Below are positions 1 through 12,061 of a DNA stretch of 30,748 bases, one piece after another. Both the position numbers and the translations under genes were made by a program. Source of the stretch: Liolophura sinensis (taxonomy: Eukaryota > Mollusca > Polyplacophora > Chitonida > Chitonidae); NCBI RefSeq assembly GCF_032854445.1, contig NW_027018403.1, forward strand, positions 1 to 30,748, in the 5' to 3' direction. The notes beneath the pieces were generated by a model that did no database searches, had not been told where the DNA came from, and worked only from the letters and a program-made list of their open reading frames with translations. Numbering within the stretch: position 1 is the first letter of the stretch; each line of letters begins with the position of its first letter.

Positions 1-184
1 TGGGCTTGGCCCAAAGATTTGACATCTTCTGGGCTACCGAAGGGCACATAACTTATAATCAAAAGTTGAATATAGTAATGACCAGTCGCGATGGTACATA
101 GTACATGTAGCCGATTTCAATTAGCAAAAGGACCAGGCAAAAATCCAAAAGTAAAAAAAATGCTCCAATCGTGCTGGTAAGAAG
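1..184. repeat. Partial satellite unit at left edge
   Basis: This is the 3' third of a unit, entering at the tgggcttggccca hairpin motif. It ends in the minority 'V' cassette (gtaaaaaaaatgctcc followed by aatcgtgctgg, about 151-177) rather than the common gtggaaaaaatgttcc form. The same cassette precedes the units at 6215, 17178 and 27595, so this edge fits the same step of the higher-order pattern. The window starts inside the array and no boundary is seen. Confidence 0.93.
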
Positions 185-3100
185 CTAATCCGACGTATTT
201 TGTGACGAGAAATCGAATGGTGCAAACCGCGGCTGCTCTCCGACCAATACTTTTGGCTGTAGCCACAATTGAATCATCATTTATGTCAAATCACGTGCCC
301 AGCAACGGCTCTTACTCCATGGAAACCAAGGAAATTTGCAATTTTCAACAGCTGGAGATGCCTGACCCAATTGCGCATCTTTTGGCACCTTATTGATGTG
401 GGTCAGTGTTCAATTGTACTTTTTACAGCAGACTGTATCAAGTACCTTGTGTTTTTTATATAAAAATGGTGTGGTTTTTCTACATGTAGATAAAGACATT
501 GAGTTTATCTTCGACTTAGCAGTAAGACATTTGCTGGGTGAGTTAAATGGCTTGGCCCAAAGATTTGACATCTTCTGGGCTACCGAAGGGCACATAACTT
601 ATAATCAAAAGTTGAATATAGTAATGACCAGACGCGATTGTACATAGTACATGTAGCCGATTTCAATTAGCAAAAGGACCAAGGCAAAAATCCAAAAGTG
701 GAAAAAATGTTCCAATGCTGCTGGTAGAGGCTAATCCGACGTATTTTGTGACGAGAAATCGAATGGTGCAAACCGCGTTGCTCTCCGACCAATACTTTTG
801 GCTGTAGCCACAATTGAATCATCATTTATGTCAAAATCACGTGCCCAGCAACGGCTCTTACTCTATGGAAACCAAGGAAATTTGCAATTTTTCAACAGCT
901 GGAGATGCCTGACCCAATTGCGCATCTTTTGGCACCTTATTGATGTGGGTCAGTGTTCAATTGTACTTTTTACAGCAGACTGTATCAGTACCTTGTGGTT
1001 TTTATATAAAAATGGTGTGGTTTTTCTACATGTAGATAAAGAGATTAAGTTTTATCTTCGACTTAGAAGTAAGACATTTGCTGGGTGAGTTAAATGGGCT
1101 TGGCCCAAAGATTTGGACATCTTCTGGGCTACCGAAGGGCACATAACTTATAATCAAAAGTTGAATATAGTAATGACCAGTCGCGATTGTAACATAGTAC
1201 ATGTAGCCGATTTCAATTAGCAAAAGGACCAGGCAAAAATCCAAAAGTGGAAAAAATGTTCCAATGCTGCTGGTAAGAGGCTAATCTGACGTATTTTGTG
1301 ACGAGAAATCGAATGGTGCAAACCGCGTTGCTCTCCGACCAATACTTTTGGCTGTAGCCACAATTGAATCATCATTTATGTCAAATCACGTGCCCAGCAA
1401 CGGCTCTTACTCCATGGAAACCAAGGAAATTTCCAATTTTTCAACACCTGGAGATGCCTGACCCAATTGCGCATCTTTTGGCACCTTATTGATGTGGGTC
1501 AGTGTTCAATTGTACTTTTTACAGCAGACTGTATCAAGTACCTTGTGGTTTTTATATAAAAATGGTGTGGTTTTTCTACATGTAGATAAAGAGATTAAGT
1601 TTATCTTCGACTTAGAAGTAAGACATTTGCTGGGTGAGTTAAATGGGCTTGGCCCAAAGATTTGACATCTTCTGGGCTACCGAAGGGCACATAACTTATA
1701 ATCAAAAGATGAATATAGTAATGACCAGTCGCCGATTGTACATAGTACATGTAGCCGATTTCAATTAGCAAAAGGACCAGGCAAATATCCAAAAGTGGAA
1801 AAAATGTTCCAATGCTGCTGGTAGGAGACTAATCCGACGTATTTTGTGACGAGAAATCGAATGGTGCAAACCGCGTTGCTCTCCGACCAATACTTTTGGC
1901 TGTAGCCACAATTGAATCATCATTTATGTCAAAATCACGTGCCCAGCAACGGCTCTTACTCCATGGAAACCAAGGAAATTTGCAATTTTTCAACACCTGG
2001 AGATGCCTGACCCAATTGCGCATCTTTTGGCACCTTTATTGATGTGGGTCAGTGTTCAATTGTACTTTTTACAGCAGACTGTATCAAGTACCTTGTGGTT
2101 TTTATATAAAAATGGTGTGGTTTTTCTACATGTAGATAAAGAGATTAAGTTTATCTTCGACTTAGAAGTAAGACATTTGCTGGGTGAGTTAAATGGGCTT
2201 GACCCAAAGATTTGACATCTTCTGGGCTACCGAAGGGCACATAACTTATAATCAAAAGTTGAATATAGTAATGACCAGTCGCGATTGTACATAGTACATG
2301 TAGCCGATTTCAATTAGCAAAAAGGACCAGGCAAAAATCCAAAAGTGGAAAACATGTTCCAATGCTGCTGGTAAGAGGCTAATCTGACGTATTTTGTGAC
2401 GAGAAGTCGAATGGTGCAAACCGCGTTACTCTCCGACCAATACTTTTGGCTGTAGCCACAATTGAATCATCATTTATGTCAAAATCACGTGCCCAGCAAC
2501 GCTCTTACTCCATGGAAACCAAGGAAATTTGCAATTTTTCAACACCTGGAGATGCCTGACCCAATTGCGCATCTTTTGGCACCTTATTGATGTGGGTCAG
2601 TGTTCAATTGTACTTTTTACAGCAGACTGTATCAAGTACCTTGTGTTTTTTATATAAAAATGGTGTGGTTTTTCTACATGTAGATAAAGACATTGAGTTT
2701 ATCTTCGACTTAGAAGTAAGACATTTGCTGGGTGAGTTAAATGGGCTTGGCCCAAAGATTTGACATCTTCTGGGCTACCGAAGGGCACATAACTTATAAT
2801 CAAAAGTTGAATATAGTAATGACCAGTCGCGATTGTACATAGTACATGTAGCCGATTTCAATTAGCAAAAGGACCAGGCAAAAATCCAAAAGTGGAAAAA
2901 ATGTTCCAATGCTGCTGGTAAGAGGCTAATCCGACGTATTTTGTGACGAGAAATCGAATGGTGCAAACCGCGTATGCTCTCCAACCAATACTTTTGGCTG
3001 TAGCCACAATTGAATCATCATTTATGTCAAAATCACGTGCCCAGCAACGGCCTCTTACTCCATGGAAACCAAGGAAATTTGCAATTTTTTCAAACACCCT

Positions 3101-4880
3101 GGAGATGCCTGACCCAATTGCGCATCTTTTGGCACCTTATTGATGTGGGTCAGTGTTCAATTGTACTTTTTACAGCAGACTGTATCAAGTACCTTGTGGT
3201 TTTTATATAAAAATGGTGTGGTTTTTCTACATGTAGATAAAGAGATTAAGTTATCTTCGACTTAGAAGTAAGGACATTTGCTGGGTGAGTTAAATGGGCT
3301 TGGCCCAAAGATTTGACATCTTCTGGGCTACCGAAGGGCACATAACTTATAATCAAAAGTTGAATATAGTAATGACCAGTCGCGATTGTACATAGTAACA
3401 TGTAGCCGATTTCAATTAGCAAAAGGACCAGGCAAAAATCCAAAAGTGGAAAAAATGTTCCAATGCTGCTGGTAAGAGGCTAATCCGACGTATTTTGTGA
3501 CGAGAAATCGAATGGTGCAAACCGCGTTGCTCTCCGACCAATACTTTTGGCTGTAGCCACAATTGAATCATGATTTATGTCAAAATCACGTGCCCAGCAA
3601 CGGCTCTTACTCCATGGAAACCAAGGAAATTTGCAATTTTCAACAGCTGGAGATGCCTGACCCAATTGCGCATCTTTGGCACCTTATTGATGTGGGTCAG
3701 TGTTCAATTGTACTTTTTTACAGCAGACTGTATCAAGTACCTTGTGGTTTTTATATAAAAATGGTGTGTTTTTTCTACATGTAGATAAAGAGATTAAGTT
3801 TATCTTCGACTTAGAAGTAAGAACATTTGCTGGGTGAGTTAAATGGCTTGGCCCAAAGATTTGACATCTTCTGGGCTACCGAAGGGCACATAACTTATAA
3901 TCAAAGTTGAATATAGTAATGACCAGTCGCGATTGTACATAGTACATGTAGCCGATTTCAATTAGCAAAAGGACCAGGCAAAAATCAAAAGTGGAAAAAA
4001 TGTTCCAATGCTGCTGGTAAGAGGCTAATCCGACGTATTTTGTGACGAGAAATCGAATGGTGCAAACCGCGTTGCTCTCCGACCAATACTTTTGGCTGTA
4101 GCCACAATTGAATCATCATTTATGTCAAAATCACGTGCCCAGCAACGGCTCTTACTCCATGGAAACCAAGGAAATTTGCAATTTTCAACACCTGGAGATG
4201 CCTGACCCAATTGCGCATCTTTTGGCACCTTATTGATGTGGGTCAGTGTTCAATTGTACTTTTACAGCAGACTGTATCAAGTACCTTGTGTTTTTTATAT
4301 AAAAATGGTGTGGTTTTTCTACATGTAGATAAGACATTGAGTTTATCTTCGACTTAGAAGTAAGGACATTTGCTGGGTGAGTTAAATGGGCTTGGCCCCA
4401 AAGATTTGACGTCTTCTGGGCTACCGAAGGGCACATAACTTATAATCAAATGTTGAATATAGTAATGGACCAGTCGCGATGGTACATAGTACATGTAGCC
4501 GATTTCAATTAGCAAAAGGACCAGGCAAATATCCAAAAGTGGAAAAAATGTTCCAATGCTGCTGGTTGCTGGTAAGAGGCTAATCCGACGTATTTTGTGA
4601 CGAGAAATCGAATGGTGCAAACCGCGTTGCTCTCCGACCAATACTTTTGGCTGTAGCCACAATTGAATCATCAATTATGTCAAAATCACGTGCCCAGCAA
4701 CGGCTCTTACTCCATGGAAACCAAGGAAATTTGCAATTTTTCAACACCTGGAGATGCCTGACCCAATTGCGCATCTTTGGCACTTATTGATGTGGGTCAG
4801 TGTTCAATTGTACTTTTTACAGCTGACTGTATCAAGTACCTTGTGTTTTTTATATAAAAATGGTGTGGTTTTTCTACATG
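185..4880. repeat. Higher-order block L, copy 1 (about 8.5 units)
   Basis: The units starting at 185, 731, 1281, 1829, 2379, 2926, 3480, 4025 and 4580 carry private markers that recur in the same order at 6215-11450. The markers are gaagctaatc with agacgcgatt (185), ctctatgg (731), ctaatctgacg with tttccaat (1281), gtggaaaacatg (1829), gaagtcg with gcgttactctcc (2379), ctccaacc (2926), catgattt (3480), aaatgttgaat with gacgtcttc (4025), and the acagctgac/caatta combination (4580). Shared rare variants in shared order are best explained by duplication of a block of about 5 kb. Single-base indels are frequent here (unit lengths 544-555), unlike in the second copy. Confidence 0.85.
4561..4574. 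repeat. Local 7-bp duplication in one unit
   Basis: The usual aatgctgctggtaag reads aatgctgctggttgctggtaag here, an extra copy of about 7 bp (gctggtt/gctggta). It explains the 555-bp unit that ends at 4579. It is seen once and lies in the indel-rich left zone, so it may be replication slippage or a sequencing error. Confidence 0.6.
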
Positions 4881-6214
4881 TAGATAAAGAGATTAAGTTT
4901 ATCTTCGACTTAGAAGTAAGACATTTGCTGGGTGAGTTAAATGGCTTGGCCCAAAGATTTGACATCTTCTGGGCTACCGAAGGGCACATAACTTATAATC
5001 AAAAGTTGAATATAGTAATGACCAGTCGCGATTGTACATAGTACATGTAGCCGATTTCAATTAGCAAAAAGACCAGGAAAAAATCCAAAAGTGGAAAAAA
5101 TGTTCCAATGCTGCTGGTAAGAGGCTAATCCGACGTATTTTGTGACGAGAATCGAATGGTGCAAACCGCGTTGCTCTCCGACCAATACTTTTGGCTGTAG
5201 CCACAATTGAATCATCAATTATGTCAAAATCACGTGCCCAGCAACGGCTCTTACTCCATGGAAACCAAGGAAATTTGCAATTTTTCAACAGCTGGAGATG
5301 CCTGACATTGCGCATCTTTTGGCACCTTATTGATGTGGGTCAGTGTTCAATTGTACTTTTTACAGCAGACTGTATCAAGTACCTTGTGGTTTTTATATAA
5401 AAATGGTGTGGTTTTTCTACATGTAGATAAAGACATTGAGTTTATCTTCGACTTAGAAGTAAGACATTTGCTGGGTGAGTTAAATGGGCTTGGCCCAAAG
5501 ATTTGACATCTTCTGGGCTACCGAAGGGCACATAACTTATAATCAAAAGATGAATATAGTAATGACCAGTCGCGATTGTACATAGTACATGTAGCCGATT
5601 TCAATTAGCAAAAGGACCAGGCAAATATCCAAAAGTGGAAAAAATGTTCCAATGCTACTGGTAAGAGGCTAATCCGACGTATTTTGTGACGAGAAATCGA
5701 ATGGTCAAACAGCGTTGCTCTCCGAGCAATACTTTTGGCTGTAGCCACAATTGAATCATCAATTATGTCAAAATCACGTGCCCAGCAACGGCTCTTACTC
5801 CATGGAAACCAAGGAAATTTACAATTTTTCAACACCTGGAGATGCCTGCCCAATTGCGCATCTTTTGGCACCTTATTGATGTGGGTCAGTGTTCAATTGT
5901 ACTTTTTACAGCAGACTGTATCAAGTACCTTGTGTTTTTTATATAAAAATGGTGTGGTTTTTCTACATGTAGATAAAGACATTGAGTTTATCTTCGACTT
6001 AGAAGTAAGACATTTGCTGGGTGAGTTAAATGGGCTTGGCCCAAAGATTTGACGTCTTCTGGGCTACCGAAGGGCACATAACTTATAATCAAAAGTTGAA
6101 TATAGTAATGACCAGTCGCGATGGTACATAGTACATGTAGCCGATTTCAATTAGCAAAAGGACCAGGCAAAAATCCAAAAGTAAAAAAAATGCTCCAATC
6201 GTGCTGGTAAGAAG
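4881..6214. repeat. Family B-like units between the two L blocks
   Basis: This stretch holds the end of the unit at 4580 and the units at 5125 and 5669. The tail of 4580 carries the rare aaaaagaccaggaaaaaatc form (about 5065-5085) that is otherwise seen at about 19310 and 29735. The unit at 5125 ends with aaaagatgaat and caaatatcc (family B). The unit at 5669 has caaacagcg, gagcaatac, caatta, gacgtcttc and a V cassette, matching the 'B4' type seen at 16630, 24299, 25399 and 26501. It also carries a one-base loss in gcctgcccaatt, so its g-site state is ambiguous. It is followed, as at 16630, by a unit with ccgcgctgc. Confidence 0.8.
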
Positions 6215-9200
6215 CTAATCCGACGTATTTTGTGACGAGAAATCGAATGGTGCAAAACCGCGCTGCTCTCCGACCAATACTTTTGGCTGTAGCCACAATT
6301 AAATCATCATTTATGTCAAAATCACGTGCCCAGCAACGGCTCTTACTCCATGGAAACCAAGGAAATTTGCAATTTTTCAACAGCTGGAGATGCCTGACCC
6401 AATTGCGCATCTTTTGGCACCTTATTGATGTGGGTCAGTGTTCAATTGTACTTTTTACAGCAGACTGTATCAAGTACCTTGTGTTTTTTATATAAAAATG
6501 GTGTGGTTTTTCTACATGTAGATAAAGACATTGAGTTTATCTTCGACTTAGAAGTAAGACATTTGCTGGGTGAGTTAAATGGGCTTGGCCCAAAGATTTG
6601 ACATCTTCTGGGCTACCGAAGGGCACATAACTTATAATCAAAAGTTGAATACAGTAATGACCAGACGCGATTGTACATAGTACATGTAGCCGATTTCAAT
6701 TAGCAAAAGGACCAGGCAGAAATCCAAAAGTGGAAAAAATGTTCCAATGCTGCTGGTAAGAGGCTAATCCGACGTATTTTGTGACGACAAATCGAATGGT
6801 GCAAACCGCGTTGCTCTCCGACCAATACTTTTGGCTGTAGCCACAATTGAATCATCATTTATGTCAAAATCACGTGCCCAGCAACGGCTCTTACTCTATG
6901 GAAACCAAGGAAATTTGCAATTTTTCAACACCTGGAGATGCCTGACCCAATTGCGCATCTTTTGGCACCTTATTGATGTGGGTCAGTGTTCAATTGTACT
7001 TTTTACAGCAGACTGTATCAAGTACCTTGTGGTTTTTTATATAAAAATGGTGTGGTTTTTCTACATGTAGATAAAGAGATTAAGTTTATCTTCGACTTAG
7101 AAGTAAGACATTTGCTGGGTGAGTTAAATGGGCTTGGCCCAAAGATTTGACATCTTCTGGGCTACCGAAGGGCACATAACTTATAATCAAAAGTTGAATA
7201 TAGTAATGACCAGTCGCGATTGTACATAGTACATGTAGCCGATTTCAATTAGCAAAAGGACCAGGCAAAAATCCAAAAGTGGAAAAAATGTTCCAATGCT
7301 GCTGGTAAGAGGCTAATCTGACGTATTTTGTGACGAGAAATCGAATGGTGCAAACCGCGTTGCTCTCCGACCAATACTTTTGGCTGTAGCCACAATTGAA
7401 TCATCATTTATGTCAAAATCACGTGCCCAGCAACGGCTCTTACTCCATGGAAACCAAGGAAATTTCCAATTTTTCAACACCTGGAGATGCCTGACCCAAT
7501 TGCGCATCTTTTGGCACCTTATTGATGTGGGTCAGTGTTCAATTGTACTTTTTACAGCAGACTGTATCAAGTACCTTGTGGTTTTTATATAAAAATGGTG
7601 TGGTTTTTCTGCATGTAGATAAAGAGATTAAGTTTATCTTCGACTTAGAAGTAAGACATTTGCTGGGTGAGTTAAATGGGCTTGGCCCAAAGATTTGACA
7701 TCTTCTGGGCTACCGAAGGGCACATAACTTATAATCAAAAGTTGAATATAGTAATGACCAGTCGCGATGGTACATAGTACATGTAGCCGATTTCAATTAG
7801 CAAAAGGACCAGGCAAAAATCCAAAAGTGGAAAAAATGCTCCAATCGTGCTGGTAAGAGGCTAATCCGACGTATTTTGTGACGAGAAATCGAATGGTGCA
7901 AACCGCGCTGCTCTCCGACCAATACTTTTGGCTGTAGCCACAATTGAATCATCATTTATGTCAAAATCACGTGCCCAGCAACGGCTCTTACTCCATGGAA
8001 ACCAAGGAAATTTCCAATTTTTCAACAGCTGGAGATGCCTGACCCAACTGCGCATCTTTTGGCACCTTATTGATGTGGGTCAGTGTTCAATTGTACTTTT
8101 TACAGCAGACTGTATCAAGTACCTTGTGGTTTTTATATAAAAATGGTGTGGTTTTTCTACATGTAGATAAAGAGATTAAGTTTATCTTCGACTTAGAAGT
8201 AAGACATTTGCTGGGTGAGTTAAATGGGCTTGGCCCAAAGATTTGACATCTTCTGGGCTACCGAAGGGCACATAACTTATAATCAAAAGTTGAATATAGT
8301 AATGACCAGTCGCGATTGTACATAGTACATGTAGCCGATTTCAATTAGCAAAAGGACCAGGCAAAAATCCAAAAGTGGAAAAAATGTTCCAATGCTGCTG
8401 GTAAGAGGCTAATCCGACGTATTTTGTGACGAGAAATCGAATGGTGCAAACCGCGTTGCTCTCCGACCAATACTTTTGGCTGTAGCCACAATTGAATCAT
8501 CATTTATGTCAAAATCACGTGCCCAGCAACGGCTCTTACTCCATGGAAACCAAGGAAATTTGCAATTTTTCAACACCTGGAGATGCCTGACCCAATTGCG
8601 CATCTTTTGGCACCTTATTGATGTGGGTCAGTGTTCAATTGTACTTTTTACAGCAGACTGTATCAAGTACCTTGTGGTTTTTATATAAAAATGGTGTGGT
8701 TTTTCTACATGTAGATAAAGAGATTAAGTTTATCTTCGACTTAGAAGTAAGACATTTGCTGGGTGAGTTAAATGGGCTTGGCCCAAAGATTTGACATCTT
8801 CTGGGCTACCGAAGGGCACATAACTTATAATCAAAAGTTGAATATAGTAATGACCAGTCGCGATTGTACATAGTACATGTAGCCGATTTCAATTAGCAAA
8901 AGGACCAGGCAAAAATCCAAAAGTGGAAAACATGTTCCAATGCTGCTGGTAAGAGGCTAATCTGACGTATTTTGTGACGAGAAGTCGAATGGTGCAAACC
9001 GCGTTACTCTCCGACCAATACTTTTGGCTGTAGCCACAATTGAATCATCATTTATGTCAAAATCACGTGCCCAGCAACGGCTCTTACTCCATGGAAACCA
9101 AGGAAATTTGCAATTTTTCAACACCTGGAGATGCCTGACCCAATTGCGCATCTTTTGGCACCTTATTGATGTGGGTCAGTGTTCAATTGTACTTTTTACA

Positions 9201-11450
9201 GCAGACTGTATCAAGTACCTTGTGTTTTTTATATAAAAATGGTGTGGTTTTTCTACATGTAGATAAAGACATTGAGTTTATCTTCGACTTAGAAGTAAGA
9301 CATTTGCTGGGTGAGTTAAATGGGCTTGGCCCAAAGATTTGACATCTTCTGGGCTACCGAAGGGCACATAACTTATAATCAAAAGTTGAATATAGTAATG
9401 ACCAGTCGCGATTGTACATAGTACATGTAGCCGATTTCAATTAGCAAAAGGACCAGGCAAAAATCCAAAAGTGGAAAAAATGTTCCAATGCTGCTGGTAA
9501 GAGGCTAATCCGACGTATTTTGTGACGAGAAATCGAATGGTGCAAACCGCGTTGCTCTCCAACCAATACTTTTGGCTGTAGCCACAATTGAATCATCATT
9601 TATGTCAAAATCACGTGCCCAGCAACGGCTCTTACTCCATGGAAACCAAGGAAATTTGCAATTTTTCAACACCTGGAGATGCCTGACCCAATTGCGCATC
9701 TTTTGGCACCTTATTGATGTGGGTCAGTGTTCAATTGTACTTTTTACAGCAGACTGTATCAAGTACCTTGTGGTTTTTATATAAAAATGGTGTGGTTTTT
9801 CTACATGTAGATAAAGAGATTAAGTTTATCTTCGACTTAGAAGTAAGACATTTGCTGGGTGAGTTAAATGGGCTTGGCCCAAAGATTTGACATCTTCTGG
9901 GCTACCGAAGGGCACATAACTTATAATCAAAAGTTGAATATAGTAATGACCAGTCGCGATTGTACATAGTACATGTAGCCGATTTCAATTAGCAAAAGGA
10001 CCAGGCAAATATCCAAAAGTGGAAAAAATGTTCCAATGCTGCTGGTAAGAGGCTAATCCGACGTATTTTGTGACGAGAAATCGAATGGTGCAAACCGCGT
10101 TGCTCTCCGACCAATACTTTTGGCTGTAGCCACAATTGAATCATGATTTATGTCAAAATCACGTGCCCAGCAACGGCTCTTACTCCATGGAAACCAAGGA
10201 AATTTGCAATTTTTCAACAGCTGGAGATGCCTGACCCAATTGCGCATCTTTTGGCACCTTATTGATGTGGGTCAGTGTTCAATTGTACTTTTTACAGCAG
10301 ACTGTATCAAGTACCTTGTGGTTTTTATATAAAAATGGTGTGGTTTTTCTACATGTAGATAAAGAGATTAAGTTTATCTTCGACTTAGAAGTAAGACATT
10401 TGCTGGGTGAGTTAAATGGGCTTGGCCCAAAGATTTGACATCTTCTGGGCTACCGAAGGGCACATAACTTATAATCAAAAGTTGAATATAGTAATGACCA
10501 GTCGCGATTGTACATAGTACATGTAGCCGATTTCAATTAGCAAAAGGACCAGGCAAAAATCCAAAAGTGGAAAAAATGTTCCAATGCTGCTGGTAAGAGG
10601 CTAATCCGACGTATTTTGTGACGAGAAATCGAAAGGTGCAAACCGCGTTTGCTCTCCGACCAATACTTTTGGCTGTAGCCACAATTGAATCATCATTTAT
10701 GTCAAAATCACGTGCCCAGCAACGGCTCTTACTCCATGGAAACCAAGGAAATTTGCAATTTTTCAACAGCTGGAGATGCCTGACCCAATTGCGCATCTTT
10801 TGGCACCTTATTGATGTGGGTCAGTGTTCAATTGTACTTTTTACAGCAGACTGTATCAAGTACCTTGTGTTTTTTATATAAAAATGGTGTGGTTTTTCTA
10901 CATGTAGATAAAGACATTGAGTTTATCTTCGACTTAGAAGTAAGACATTTGCTGGGTGAGTTAAATGGGCTTGGCCCAAAGATTTGACGTCTTCTGGGCT
11001 ACCGAAGGGCACATAACTTATAATCAAATGTTGAATATAGTAATGACCAGTCGCGATGGTACATAGTACATGTAGCCGATTTCAATTAGCAAAAGGACCA
11101 GGCAAATATCCAAAAGTGGAAAAAATGTTCCAATGCTGCTGGTAAGAGGCTAATCCGACGTATTTTGTGACGAGAAATCGAATGGTGCAAACCGCGTTGC
11201 TCTCCGACCAATACTTTTGGCTGTAGCCACAATTGAATCATCAATTATGTCAAAATCACGTGCCCAGCAACGGCTCTTACTCCATGGAAACCAAGGAAAT
11301 TTGCAATTTTTCAACACCTGGAGATGCCTGACCCAATTGCGCATCTTTTGGCACCTTATTGATGTGGGTCAGTGTTCAATTGTACTTTTTACAGCTGACT
11401 GTATCAAGTACCTTGTGTTTTTTATATAAAAATGGTGTGGTTTTTCTACA
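6215..11450. repeat. Higher-order block L, copy 2 (about 9.5 units)
   Basis: This is the second copy of the 185-4880 block. The matching units are 6215 (to 185), 6764 (to 731), 7313 (to the first half of 1281), 8409 (to 1829), 8957 (to 2379), 9505 (to 2926), 10053 (to 3480), the second half of 10601 (to 4025) and the first half of 11150 (to 4580). The offset rises from about 6.03 kb at the left to about 6.58 kb from 8409 onward. Copy 2 therefore has one additional unit, around 7313-8408. The extra unit starts after a hybrid cassette (gtggaaaaaatgctcc with aatcgtgctgg, about 7828-7855), which is consistent with an unequal exchange there. From 7313 nearly all units are exactly 548 bp. Confidence 0.85.
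7828..7855. repeat. Hybrid N/V cassette
   Basis: Most units end with gtggaaaaaatgttcc followed by aatgctgctgg (N). About ten end with gtaaaaaaaatgctcc followed by aatcgtgctgg (V); these precede the anchors at 185, 6215, 14986, 17178, 17726, 24848, 25951, 27047, 27595 and 28142, with small variations. Here the first part is N (gtggaaaaaatg) and the rest is V (ctccaatcgtgctgg). A crossover or conversion tract of a few tens of bp would produce this form. Confidence 0.65.
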
Positions 11451-11804
11451 TGTAGATAAAGACATTGAGTTTATCTTCGACTTAGAAGTAAGACATTTGC
11501 TGGGTGAGTTAAATGGGCTTGGCCCAAAGATTTGACGTCTTCTGGGCTACCGAAGGGCACATAACTTATAATCAAAAGTTGAATATAGTAATGACCAGTC
11601 GCGATTGTACATAGTACATGTAGCCGATTTCAATGAGCAAAAGGACCAGGCAAAAATCCAAAAGTGGAAAAAATGTTCCAATGCTGCTGGTAAGAGGCTA
11701 ATCCGACGTATTTTGTGACGAGAAATCGAATGGTGCAAACCGCGTTGCTCTCCGACCAATACTTTTGGCTGTAGCCACAATTGAATCATCATTTATGTCA
11801 AAAT

Positions 11805-11868
11805 CACGTGCCCAGCAACGGCTCTTACTCCATGGAAACCAAGGAAATTTGCAATTTTTCAACACCTG
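11805..11868. other. E-box-like hexamers CACGTG and CACCTG/CAGCTG
   Basis: CACGTG at 11805-11810 is present in essentially every unit. At 11863-11868 units carry either CACCTG (as here) or CAGCTG, and both fit CANNTG. The C/G difference is one of the main subtype markers. Hexamers of this kind arise by chance often, so this records the sequence only and is not evidence of factor binding. Confidence 0.4.
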
Positions 11869-11966
11869 GAGATGCCTGACCCAATTGCGCATCTTTTGGC
11901 ACCTTATTGATGTGGGTCAGTGTTCAATTGTACTTTTTACAGCAGACTGTATCAAGTACCTTGTGT

Positions 11967-11980
11967 TTTTTATATAAAAA
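11967..11980. other. 14-bp A/T palindrome with TATA-like core (one per unit)
   Basis: TTTTTATATAAAAA is a perfect 14-bp dyad in the reference unit and recurs at the same place in nearly every unit. The unit at 28692 is an exception (tataaatatgg, about 28970). It contains TATATAAA, which resembles a TATA box. The neighbouring G/T variable site (cttgtggttttta or cttgtgtttttta) only lengthens the T tract and leaves the dyad intact. A promoter role, a cruciform or simply a flexible A/T tract are all possible, and the sequence alone does not decide. Confidence 0.6.
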
Positions 11981-11993
11981 TGGTGTGGTTTTT

Positions 11994-12003
11994 CTACATG
12001 TAG
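11994..12003. other. 10-bp palindrome CTACATGTAG (one per unit)
   Basis: This perfect dyad lies 13 bp downstream of the A/T palindrome, across gtgtggtttt. It is retained in almost all units; the unit at 7313 has ctgcatgtag and the unit at 27047 has cttcatgtag. A second TACATGTA lies 168 bp downstream. The function is unknown. Confidence 0.6.
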
Positions 12004-12061
12004 ATAAAGACATTGAGTTTATCTTCGACTTAGAAGTAAGACATTTGCTGGGTGAGTTAAA

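Noticed and set aside
1-45. Circular molecule, because the first 45 bases match the last 45 (30704-30748)
   Set aside because: Any tandem array gives this when its ends fall in nearly the same phase. The two stretches also differ at the gacatcttc/gacgtcttc site, so they are not the same bases.
11698-11892. A 64-residue minus-strand open frame starting MRNWVRHLQ, repeated in most units
   Set aside because: Its recurring variable sites are almost all amino-acid changing (V/L, C/W, N/I, G/A, T/A), it is disrupted by indels in many units, and I see no known domain or upstream signal. It is an open stretch copied with the satellite, not a gene.
11916-11940. tRNA-like or SINE B box at gtcagtgttcaattg
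   Set aside because: Only a GTTCAA core resembles a B box. The following CC is missing, no A box lies at a suitable distance, and no cloverleaf can be folded from the surrounding bases by eye.
11765-11977. A 70-residue plus-strand open frame starting MAVATIESS, repeated in most units and overlapping the minus-strand one
   Set aside because: The same bases change residues here too (F/I, L/F, T/S, T/A), and it lies opposite the other open frame. There is no conservation of protein sequence and no recognisable family. The unit length of 548 is not a multiple of 3, so no frame continues across units.
12023-12039. Possible CENP-B box at cttcgacttagaagtaa
   Set aside because: The TTCGNNNNA half fits, but the CGGG part reads agta. 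Only six of the nine defining bases match, so it is not a credible box.
12021-12040. ACTT-AG-AAGT inverted repeat as a regulatory site
   Set aside because: Four-base arms are expected by chance several times in 548 bp, and nothing else singles this one out.
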